A DNA stretch of 11,159 nucleotides from Hyphomicrobiales bacterium (GTDB lineage: Bacteria > Pseudomonadota > Alphaproteobacteria > Micropepsales > Micropepsaceae). Below, one piece after another: positions 1 to 5,722 of this stretch. Location: NCBI GenBank assembly GCA_017849395.1, contig JAFIHO010000334.1:1-11159 (forward strand), written 5' to 3'. Positions within the stretch are counted from its first letter, which is position 1. The number at the start of each line of letters is the position of its first letter. The position numbers and the translations under genes are program-made. The notes under the pieces were generated by a model that saw nothing but the letters and a program-made list of their open reading frames with translations, made no database searches and had not been told where the DNA came from.

Positions 1-743
1 ATGCGGTGAAGTTCACTGCCAGAGGCTCGGTGACGGTGAAGGCGTGGCGTGAGCGGGACGCGGTGCTGTTCTGTGTCACCGATACCGGCATCGGCATCGC
101 CCAGGAGGCGCTGGACAAGGTGTTCGATAAATTCGTGCAGGCGGATTCCTCCACGACGCGCCGTTATGGCGGCACCGGGCTGGGGCTCTCCATCTGTCAC
201 CAGCTTGCCCGCGCGATGGGCGGAAGCATCAGTGTCGCCAGCACGCTGGGGCAGGGCACGACTTTCAAGGTCAGCCTGCCCTTGCCCTTTGTCGGCGCGC
301 CAAAGGATGCGGTCCATCATGCGGCGGGAAAGCCTGTCGCGGCCATATCCGGTTCGCGCGCGCTGCGTGTGCTGGCCGCCGAGGATAATGACGTCAACCA
401 GCGGGTGCTCACCGCGTTCCTGGGCCAGGTCGGCGTCAAGCCGGTCATCGTGCCCGATGGGCGCAAGGCGGTGGAAGCCTGGGAAAACGGCGAATGGGAT
501 CTGATCCTGATGGATATCCAGATGCCGGAACTGGATGGCCGCCAGGCCACGGCGCTGATCCGCCAGCGCGAGGCCGAGACCGGACGCGCCCGTACGCCGA
601 TCGTCGCGCTCAGCGCCGATGTGATGTCGCATCAGTTGGCGGAGTATGACGGCTTCGACATTGACGGCGTGCTGGCCAAGCCGATCGACAGCGCGTTGCT
701 GTTCAATGTCGTGAAGCAGTATGGGGCCGCCGACGCGGCTTAG
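1..743 (+). CDS. Hybrid sensor histidine kinase, 3' part (ATPase plus receiver domains)
   Basis: This is the C-terminal part of a two-component hybrid kinase; the 5' end lies outside the window. The frame is open from base 3 and begins Ala-Val-Lys-Phe-Thr, the end of the kinase N box (usually Asn-Ala-Val-Lys-Phe-Thr), so the ATG-free left edge is internal to the gene. Counting from Met at base 6, the G1 box is DTGIGIA (residues 26-32), an F-box-like region follows near 40-43, and the G2 box is GGTGLGLSI (55-63). A receiver domain runs from about 121 to 240. It has an acidic pair Glu126-Asp127, the phospho-acceptor Asp170 in LMDIQMP (codon 513-515), Ser203 and Lys225 in AKP. No HPt domain follows; the protein stops 16 residues after the receiver's last segment. 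By family knowledge it autophosphorylates on an upstream His and passes phosphate to the fused receiver. The sensed signal and partner are unknown. It converges on the receptor gene at 801-2798. Confidence 0.93.
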   Translation, partial: AVKFTARGSVTVKAWRERDAVLFCVTDTGIGIAQEALDKVFDKFVQADSSTTRRYGGTGLGLSICHQLARAMGGSISVASTLGQGTTFKVSLPLPFVGAPKDAVHHAAGKPVAAISGSRALRVLAAEDNDVNQRVLTAFLGQVGVKPVIVPDGRKAVEAWENGEWDLILMDIQMPELDGRQATALIRQREAETGRARTPIVALSADVMSHQLAEYDGFDIDGVLAKPIDSALLFNVVKQYGAADAA

Positions 744-744
744 A

Positions 745-787
745 GCGCAATCCGAAAAGTGTGAAGCGGTTTTCGGATAAATTGCGC
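745..787. repeat. Imperfect palindrome between convergent genes (REP-like or terminator)
   Basis: The left arm is 745-758 (GCGCAATCCGAAAA). The right arm is 770-787 and is its reverse complement apart from four extra bases (about 778-781). The arms would form a stem of 14 base pairs with one bulge and an 11-nt loop (759-769). It begins one base after the kinase stop codon and ends 13 bases before the stop of the convergent receptor gene. The A-run at the inner end of the left arm becomes a T-run in the right arm, but no T-tract follows the stem on either strand, so this is not a textbook intrinsic terminator. Similar CCGAAAA...TTTTCGG palindromes recur between genes in many alphaproteobacterial genomes, from memory. 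A dispersed repeat that also serves as a bidirectional transcript end is the likeliest reading. Confidence 0.7.
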
Positions 788-800
788 GGCAAACGAGCCC

Positions 801-2798
801 TCACAGGGTCGTGCGCAACTGCAGATAAAAGCGCGGTTCGGTGCGCAGGAACACGGTCTGCACGCTGGGCGGTCCCGCGATATTGCGCGGCGCGGAATAA
901 TTATACTGCTGCAACTCCAGCCGGTAGGGCAGGAAATTGTCCGCGCCCAGGGTGAAGGTCCAGTCCGGCGTCGGCTTGTAGGACCAGTAGATGTTCACAT
1001 ACGGACTGTTGTGGATCGCCGTCCGGCTGATCTGCGCGATGCGCCAACTGTTGCGGCTGAAGCTGGTGCCCCAATAGATGCCCCAGGTCGAACGCCATTG
1101 GTCCAGATCCTGGCTGAAGGTGAAATAGGAATTGATGTTGCGCTGGTTGGAAATGCGCCGGTGCTCGCCCGTGACCGGGTCGATCAGGCCCGATGTGGTC
1201 CAATAGACATTGGGTTTCAGAAGGCCGTTCCTGATGCCCAGGAAATCCAGCGGGATGTTGCCCGTCACCGCCAGCTTGTCGCTGGTGGCGCGGCGGATAT
1301 TGCCCGGCGCGTCCAGGCCGTTGCCCACGGGGATGAAATCCTGCAGGTGGCTGATCTCCTCGTGCAGCAGGCTCACAACCAGCGCGCCTCGGCCCCAGAA
1401 GCGCCGCTCGGCGGTGGCTTCCAGTTGCCAGCGCTGATCGGGGCGCAGATTGGCGTTGCCCGCCGCCACGCCGAAGCCCGCCAGATTGCTGGACGCGACA
1501 AAGTCGGAGAAATTGAGCTGCCCCACCGTGCGTTCGGCGCGCAGGCGAAGCTGGCTGACCTCGTCCGCCGACCAGGTCAGCAGCAGGCGCGGCTTGGGAT
1601 AGAAGAAGCTTCGCGAGGTGTTGCTGTCGCCGGTCTGGGAGATCACCGAATATTCCATCCGCGCGCCCGCATCGAGCGCCAGGGCGCCGGTGATCTTCCA
1701 GCTTGTGTTGGCGAACAGCTCGGCGCGTTTTTCGGTCACCGAGACATTGGCGTTGGGCAGGGGAACGGCTGCGCCGTTGGACACATAGTCGGTCCGTCCG
1801 CGCAGGAAATTATAAGCGGCCTCGCCGCCAGCTTCGATGCCGAAGCTGGGAGAGAAATTGTAGCGCGCGGTGGCGCGGGCGATGCTCTCGCCTGTGTCGT
1901 TTGACGACTCGAAGAGCGCATTGTTGTTCGATGTAGCGCTGCTGTTGCTGGTCTTTTCATGCCCCAGCCTTTGCAGCAGCAATGTCTCGAGGTTGAGGCC
2001 GAACGCATCGCCCTGCCAATGGCTGCCGAACTCGCCATTGCGGCGGCGCTGGAAATAGTCGAAGCGCGACCCGCCGCCGCCCGAATAAAGGAAGCTGCTG
2101 ACATAGTCGCCGGTCTGGATGGTGAAACTGTTGTTCCATTCCCCATCCCATAGCGGCGCGATCAGGCCGCCATGCAGGTTGAAGCCGGGCCGCATCACGC
2201 CCCGCAGCTTGGCCAGGTCGCGTTGCGGCGTTCCGCCCGGCGGCGTCACGACGCGATAGCCATTGCCAGGCCCGTCGTCCCAGATCTGCATGGTGCGGGT
2301 GAAGGTGGCCTCGTAACGCAGCGCGCCGCTCTGGCCGTAATATTGGATGCCGCCTTCGGGAAACCATTGCCCCGCGCCCAGCACCGTCATCCCCGCCGTG
2401 AGGATGACCTGGTTGCGGGCCCCGGCGGTGCGCACGATGTTGGCCACGACGGGCTTGCCCTGCATGTCAATGCCCGGCGCGCCGCCCCGGATCACGTCGA
2501 TGCGCTCCACGCTGGCGGCGGGAATGCGCGCCAGGATGTTGTTCAGTTCATCGGTCTTGGCGGTGGGGCGCGCGCCGTCGATCAGCACATTGCCCGCCGC
2601 CCCCGTGAAGCCGCGCGCGCTGATGCCGGTATCCAGGGTGAAACCGGGCAGGCGGTTGATCATGTCCTGGGCCGTGACGGGGCGGGCCTCGGCAAAAAAG
2701 GCGACAGGATAGGACACGATTCCGGTGTTCTGCTGGGCCAGGGCCGGGGCCGCCAGGGACAAAATCGCAGCTATCGCAATGGTTTGCCTCATAAGCAC
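801..2798 (-). CDS. TonB-dependent outer-membrane receptor
   Basis: A 665-residue outer-membrane gated channel expected to import a ligand using TonB/ExbBD energy. Residues 1-21 form a Sec signal peptide ending in Ala-Leu-Ala before Gln22. A compact plug domain covers about 40-128, with typical segments at 41-53 (VTAQDMINRLPGF), 60-66 (SARGFTG), 71-76 (VLIDGA) and 92-105 (IPAASVERIDVIRG). The rest alternates aromatic-rich strands as expected of a 22-strand barrel and ends in RFYLQLRTTL. The hydrophobic stretch after the signal peptide (27-36) may hold the TonB box. The start is probably the GTG at 2796-2798, because AGAGGG (2804-2809 complement) lies 5 nt upstream. An in-frame ATG two codons later would be 11 nt from that site. 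The gene is transcribed divergently from the GIN/PadR operon and shares its control region. Substrate is not evident; at about 665 residues it is shorter than the sugar-type receptors of sphingomonads. Confidence 0.92.
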   Translation of the reverse strand: MLMRQTIAIAAILSLAAPALAQQNTGIVSYPVAFFAEARPVTAQDMINRLPGFTLDTGISARGFTGAAGNVLIDGARPTAKTDELNNILARIPAASVERIDVIRGGAPGIDMQGKPVVANIVRTAGARNQVILTAGMTVLGAGQWFPEGGIQYYGQSGALRYEATFTRTMQIWDDGPGNGYRVVTPPGGTPQRDLAKLRGVMRPGFNLHGGLIAPLWDGEWNNSFTIQTGDYVSSFLYSGGGGSRFDYFQRRRNGEFGSHWQGDAFGLNLETLLLQRLGHEKTSNSSATSNNNALFESSNDTGESIARATARYNFSPSFGIEAGGEAAYNFLRGRTDYVSNGAAVPLPNANVSVTEKRAELFANTSWKITGALALDAGARMEYSVISQTGDSNTSRSFFYPKPRLLLTWSADEVSQLRLRAERTVGQLNFSDFVASSNLAGFGVAAGNANLRPDQRWQLEATAERRFWGRGALVVSLLHEEISHLQDFIPVGNGLDAPGNIRRATSDKLAVTGNIPLDFLGIRNGLLKPNVYWTTSGLIDPVTGEHRRISNQRNINSYFTFSQDLDQWRSTWGIYWGTSFSRNSWRIAQISRTAIHNSPYVNIYWSYKPTPDWTFTLGADNFLPYRLELQQYNYSAPRNIAGPPSVQTVFLRTEPRFYLQLRTTL

Positions 2799-2803
2799 GG
2801 CCG

Positions 2804-2809
2804 CCCTCT
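2804..2809 (-). promoter_or_regulatory. Ribosome binding site that favours the GTG start of the receptor gene
   Basis: On the minus strand this reads AGAGGG. It is 5 nt from the GTG at 2796-2798 and 11 nt from the ATG at 2790-2792, so GTG is the better start. Confidence 0.55.
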
Positions 2810-2811
2810 AT

Positions 2812-2840
2812 GTTATATGGAATGGTATCTTGCATAGACA
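2812..2840 (-). promoter_or_regulatory. Possible promoter of the TonB-receptor gene
   Basis: On the minus strand TATAAC (2812-2817) matches the sigma-70 -10 consensus at five of six positions and lies 13 bases upstream of the GTG codon. The -35 is poor: TGTCTA at 17-bp spacing or CTGTCT at 18-bp spacing. Either choice lies on the left arm of the inverted repeat at 2834-2855. The short leader would still include the AGAGGG site only if transcription starts close to the -10. Inferred from consensus match alone. Confidence 0.35.
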
Positions 2841-2858
2841 GGTACTTATGTCTATAGA
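2830..2858 (+). promoter_or_regulatory. Possible promoter of the GIN-PadR-HAAS-GIN operon
   Basis: TTGCAT (2830-2835) and TATAGA (2853-2858) are separated by exactly 17 bp. They match sigma-70 consensus at 3/6 and 4/6 positions. Transcription would start near 2865, leaving a leader of about 44 nt before the ATG at 2909. The inverted repeat at 2834-2855 fills the spacer, a position at which a bound repressor would block polymerase. Confidence 0.4.
2834..2855. promoter_or_regulatory. Perfect inverted repeat, probable repressor operator between divergent genes
   Basis: ATAGACA (2834-2840) and TGTCTAT (2849-2855) are perfect reverse complements with an 8-bp spacer. The centre-to-centre distance of 15 bp puts the half-sites about one and a half helical turns apart. 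PadR-type operators are often short dyads with an about 8-bp gap (classically ATGT-N8-ACAT); these half-sites fit that geometry but not that sequence. The site covers the spacer of the likely plus-strand promoter and the likely -35 of the minus-strand promoter. The PadR gene at 3733 is the obvious candidate binder, by inference only. Confidence 0.6.
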
Positions 2859-2908
2859 ATAGCCGGCATCGCGCGATCGTCGCGCCCATGCTGATCGAGG
2901 AGACGTCC

Positions 2909-3655
2909 ATGTCCCTGTCCCGTGTTTCGGCCTTCTGTCTGTCGCTGGCTTTCGTTTCGGGCTTGGTGGCCTTGCCCGCCATCGCGCGCCCGTGGGGCTT
3001 CACGCCCCAAAAACCCGTCGTCGATGAGCCGGGGCGCAAGGAATGGACCTGGAACGGCCAACGCAGTCTTTCGCTCGGCGTGCCCGCGGTGGTGCGCTAT
3101 CAGCGCAGCGGTCCAGCCCGCATCGTCATCACCGGGCCGCAGGACGCGCTGAACCGCGTGGTGGTGGGCGAAGGGCACATCGCGCGTGACGATGACGGCT
3201 GGCGCTGGTCCTTTGGCAGCGACGAGACTTTGCAGGTCACGGTCAGCGGGGTCCCGCTGGATCGCGTCTCCGTCGGGGGCAGCGGCAAGATATTTCTCGG
3301 CCGTCTCGATCAGGACCGCATGGAAGCGACCATCGGCGGCAGCGGCACCATCACGGCGGAAGGCCGCGTCGATCGTGTCGAACTGAAGATCGGCGGTTCC
3401 GGCAGGATCGATTTCGGCCAAGTGGCTTCAAAAGAGGCTGAAATCAGGATCGGCGGCAGCGGCAATATCGATGTCGCGCCGCGCGACCGGGCCGAGGTCA
3501 GGATCGGCGGTTCCGGCGATGTGCGCATGGCGGTGCGCCCCGCGCATCTGAGCGCCCGCGCCGCCGGTTCCGGCCGTGTCACGGTGCCGGACAAGGATGG
3601 CGGGCAAACCAATGTGCTGCAGCACATGCACGGCGTCGCCCGGGTGGAATATTGA
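2909..3655 (+). CDS. Secreted GIN-domain (DUF2807) beta-helix protein
   Basis: A 248-residue envelope protein of the GIN/DUF2807 putative auto-transporter-adhesin-head family. ATG 2909 is preferred over the in-frame ATG at 2888 because GAGGAG (2897-2902) lies 6 nt upstream and the protein then opens directly with a signal peptide (1-26, ending Ala-Ile-Ala before Arg27). The mature N-terminus has a motif shared with the second GIN protein, RKEWTWNG (43-50). A right-handed beta-helix follows, marked by GGSG turns at 123, 143, 162, 182 and 200 and AGSG at 219, a rung every 18-20 residues. No membrane anchor is seen after the signal peptide, so it should be periplasmic or exported. The biochemical role of the family is unproven; adhesion or envelope scaffolding is the usual suggestion. 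It is first gene of the operon and lies 77 nt ahead of padR. Confidence 0.88.
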   Translation: MSLSRVSAFCLSLAFVSGLVALPAIARPWGFTPQKPVVDEPGRKEWTWNGQRSLSLGVPAVVRYQRSGPARIVITGPQDALNRVVVGEGHIARDDDGWRWSFGSDETLQVTVSGVPLDRVSVGGSGKIFLGRLDQDRMEATIGGSGTITAEGRVDRVELKIGGSGRIDFGQVASKEAEIRIGGSGNIDVAPRDRAEVRIGGSGDVRMAVRPAHLSARAAGSGRVTVPDKDGGQTNVLQHMHGVARVEY

Positions 3656-3660
3656 CGGAC

Positions 3661-3710
3661 GCCGGGGGCACATTGCCGCCCGGCGGCGCGGCCGCTAGCT
3701 TCGAGGCCGC
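3661..3710 (+). promoter_or_regulatory. Two consecutive RNA stem-loops in the padR leader
   Basis: The first hairpin pairs 3661-3670 with 3674-3684. It has ten base pairs, nearly all G-C, one bulged G at 3678 and a three-base loop. The second pairs GCGGCC (3688-3693) with GGCCGC (3705-3710) around an 11-nt loop. They start six bases after the stop of the first GIN gene and end 22 bases before the padR GTG. No T-tract follows either, so rho-independent termination is unlikely. Protection of the upstream mRNA segment or tuning of padR expression is the plausible role. Confidence 0.5.
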
Positions 3711-3732
3711 GCTCACAACTGACGGAACGGAC

Positions 3733-4059
3733 GTGCCCGAAAGCATTCTCATACAACTCAAGAAGGGCGTGCTGGAATTGTGCGTGCTGGAATTGCTGTC
3801 GCAGGGCGATACCTATGGATATCAGATCACCAGCAGGCTCGCCGCCGATATCGAGATGGGCGAGGGCACCATCTATCCCCTGATGAAGCGCATGCAGAAT
3901 GAAGGGATGGTCAGCACCTATCTGGTGGAATCGGCCAGCGGGCCGCCGCGCAAATACTACAAGCTGACGGCGGAAGGGCGCGCCGCGCTGACCGCCCAGC
4001 GCGCCGAATGGGAAGCCTTCAAGCGCGCCGTCGGCCGGGTTCTGGGGGAGGAAAAATGA
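3733..4059 (+). CDS. PadR-family transcriptional regulator
   Basis: A 108-residue winged-helix regulator, the usual length of the short PadR class. The frame is open further upstream to a TTG at 3652 that overlaps the previous stop. However, family members begin shortly before the ILxQLKKGxLELxVL segment, and the extra 27 residues would be encoded by a hairpin region, so GTG 3733 is chosen. The helix-turn-helix runs from about 14 to 60, with the recognition part EGTIYPLMKRMQNEG (44-58). The wing ends in GPPRKYYKLTAEG (70-82) and a C-terminal dimerisation helix (83-104) follows. PadR proteins are usually repressors relieved by a ligand or partner. Its stop overlaps the next start (ATGA, 4056-4059), so it should be translated together with the HAAS protein. 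It probably autoregulates through the palindrome at 2834-2855 (inference). Confidence 0.93.
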   Translation: MPESILIQLKKGVLELCVLELLSQGDTYGYQITSRLAADIEMGEGTIYPLMKRMQNEGMVSTYLVESASGPPRKYYKLTAEGRAALTAQRAEWEAFKRAVGRVLGEEK

Positions 4060-4613
4060 GCCGCGCGCTGTTCATCAGCCAATTGCGCCAGGGGTTGCGC
4101 GGTCTGGAACCGGACGAGATCGACGATATCTGCGCCGATTATGAATCGCATTTCGCCGATGCGGGGGAAACGGGCCGCAGCGAAACGGAAATCGCCGCCG
4201 CGCTGGGCAATCCGGCGCAACTGGCGCGGGAATGGCGCGCGGAAAGCGGATTGCGCAATTGGGAGACGAAAAGCAGCCCGAAGAATTTCCTGCGCGCGGG
4301 CTGGGCGCTGGTCGGACTGATGGCGTTCGATGTCGTTGTCATCCTGCCGCTGGTGCTGGGTCTTTTGTTCGGCGCGGGCGTGGCGACCTATGTGTTCTAT
4401 GTGTTCGGGCGTACCGGCTTCGGCCTGATGACCGGCCTGTTCTTCGGCGACGGCATGGTGGCGCCCGCGCTGGTGGGGCTGGGCATGGTGTGCGGCGCGA
4501 TCAGCGCCGTCGCCGTGATCGCGCTGCTGCTGGGGCTGGGCATGCGCCTTCTGGGCCGCTATGCGCGGCTGCATTATCGCCTGGCGGGGCCCGGCGAACG
4601 GGAAGGAGCCTGA
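4056..4613 (+). CDS. HAAS/DUF1700-type membrane protein, partner of PadR
   Basis: A 185-residue inner-membrane protein with an N-terminal soluble HAAS/DUF1700-like domain of about 65 residues. The diagnostic part is the tyrosine-His-Phe segment near 29-33 followed by the ETEIAAALGNPAQLAREW helix (43-60). The rest is hydrophobic: about 82-116, 120-130 and 134-166, probably three or four membrane segments, with a short basic tail. GGGGGAGGAA (4045-4054) is a strong ribosome binding site inside the end of padR. In Firmicutes, genes of this type sit next to PadR regulators and DUF4097 adhesin-like proteins and are thought to link envelope state to the regulator. The same neighbours occur here. 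It could control PadR by direct contact, but this is inference. Confidence 0.82.
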   Translation: MSRALFISQLRQGLRGLEPDEIDDICADYESHFADAGETGRSETEIAAALGNPAQLAREWRAESGLRNWETKSSPKNFLRAGWALVGLMAFDVVVILPLVLGLLFGAGVATYVFYVFGRTGFGLMTGLFFGDGMVAPALVGLGMVCGAISAVAVIALLLGLGMRLLGRYARLHYRLAGPGEREGA

Positions 4614-4614
4614 G

Positions 4615-5703
4615 ATGTCCAGGACACTTGGCCTGATCGCCATTGGCGGCTTTCTGCTCTCCATCGCGTTCTTCGTTCTGGCCTTCCTGATCGCGGGCGA
4701 CCAGTTGTTCACCAGCAGCAGGCCGCTGGCCGCCATCGCGCCGCTGGTGGACGGGGTCGACCGCAAGGAATGGCGCTGGAATGGCGGCGACAGTCTGCAT
4801 GTCGAAGCGCCCATGAAGCTGCGCTATTCGCAACAGGGCACGCCCAATGTCACCGTTACCGGCCCCGCCGATCTTCTGAAGCGGGTGAAGGTGGGCGGCG
4901 GCCAGATCGTGGCCGAAGGACCGCGCGAGCGCGACGGCCGCAGGCTGGAGGCCGAGGTCAGCGGCGTGCCGATCCGAAAATTCACCGTCAGCGGCCGGCA
5001 GGATCTGGATCTGGGCCATATCGACCAGGACAGTCTGGAGGTGCGCATCGCGGGCAAGGGTTCGGTCACCGGCGAAGGCAAGGTCGGCCAGCTCAATCTG
5101 GTGATCGCCGGAAATGGCGACGCCAATCTGGGCAGCCTCATCGCGCGCGACGCCAAGATCGCGATCATGGGAAATGGCGATGCAACGCTGTCGCCGCAGC
5201 AGACCCTCACCGTCACCATCGCCGGGCATGGAACGGTGCGGCTCAAATCCCATCCCGTCTCTGTCCGCAAGACCATCATCGGCTCGGGCGAGATCATCGA
5301 GGAGGGCGGCGGCCGCAGCGAAAGCGCAGGCATCGACCAATCCTCCCCGGCCTCGGGCGGTGCGGGCGGCGAATTCGTCATCGCCGGGCACGGACATCAG
5401 GATCTGGGCCGCTTCGATGGCGGCGATGTGAAGCTAGTGATTAACGGCTCCGGCAGCGCGACGGCGGAAGGACGGGTGGATAATCTGACCGTGAGGATTT
5501 CCGGCTCGGGCAAGGCGCGTCTGGGCAAGCTCATGGCGCGCCGGGTGCGCGTCACTGTCGCGGGCAGCGGTGACGCTACCATCGCGCCGCAGGACGAGGC
5601 GCATGTGACTATTCTTGGCTCCGGAGATGTGTATCTTGCCACCCGGCCCCGGCGCATCGAGCGCAGGATCATGGGGTCCGGGAACATTATCGAGGCAAGA
5701 TAG
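4615..5703 (+). CDS. Membrane-anchored double GIN-domain (DUF2807) beta-helix protein
   Basis: A 362-residue paralogue of the protein at 2909-3655, longer by about one beta-helix domain. The start ATG 4615 follows GGAAGGAG (4601-4608) and lies one base after the HAAS stop. Residues 5-28 form a hydrophobic segment without a clear signal-peptidase site, so the protein is probably anchored in the inner membrane with the rest in the periplasm. Domain 1 (about 45-230) begins with the shared RKEWRWNG (50-57) and has helix turns at 147, 165, 185, 203 and 222. A Gly/Ser-rich linker (231-250) joins it to a second helix (251-362) with turns at 257, 277, 296, 316, 334 and 353. Domain 1 turns are mostly A/M-G-N/H/K-G whereas domain 2 turns are mostly xGSG. 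Domain 2 lacks the RKEW module. Function is not proven for the family; an envelope scaffold or adhesin is the usual guess. Confidence 0.87.
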   Translation: MSRTLGLIAIGGFLLSIAFFVLAFLIAGDQLFTSSRPLAAIAPLVDGVDRKEWRWNGGDSLHVEAPMKLRYSQQGTPNVTVTGPADLLKRVKVGGGQIVAEGPRERDGRRLEAEVSGVPIRKFTVSGRQDLDLGHIDQDSLEVRIAGKGSVTGEGKVGQLNLVIAGNGDANLGSLIARDAKIAIMGNGDATLSPQQTLTVTIAGHGTVRLKSHPVSVRKTIIGSGEIIEEGGGRSESAGIDQSSPASGGAGGEFVIAGHGHQDLGRFDGGDVKLVINGSGSATAEGRVDNLTVRISGSGKARLGKLMARRVRVTVAGSGDATIAPQDEAHVTILGSGDVYLATRPRRIERRIMGSGNIIEAR

Positions 5704-5708
5704 CCTCG
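5691..5708 (+). promoter_or_regulatory. Small stem-loop over the stop codon of the second GIN gene
   Basis: CGAGGC (5691-5696) and GCCTCG (5703-5708) are perfect reverse complements around a six-base loop that contains most of the TAG stop codon (5701-5703). No T-run follows. The hairpin ends two bases before the GGGGGAGAAGG ribosome binding site of the aminotransferase, so it could affect processing or initiation rather than end transcription. Confidence 0.4.
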
Positions 5709-5722
5709 CCGGGGGAGAAGGT

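Noticed and set aside
1011..1904. Long open frame of 297 codons on the + strand opposite the TonB receptor gene
   Set aside because: Its product is rich in Ala, Arg, Gly and His with no recognisable domain, and the opposite strand codes for a clear TonB receptor. It is a high-GC shadow.
2888..2908. Earlier ATG of the first GIN gene
   Set aside because: It puts polar residues before the signal peptide and lacks a ribosome binding site, whereas ATG 2909 has GAGGAG at 6-nt spacing.
3332..3510. Repeated ATCGGCGG units considered as a CRISPR or direct-repeat array
   Set aside because: The units are in frame inside a coding gene, have uneven spacing of 54-60 bases and encode beta-helix turns.
3652..3732. 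Upstream TTG start for padR, overlapping the stop of the first GIN gene
   Set aside because: Would add 27 low-complexity residues not seen in PadR proteins and encoded by hairpin DNA. GTG 3733 gives the usual N-terminus.
3957..5397. Two overlapping minus-strand frames opposite the HAAS and second GIN genes
   Set aside because: No motif or signal; the + strand genes have proper ribosome binding sites and family signatures.
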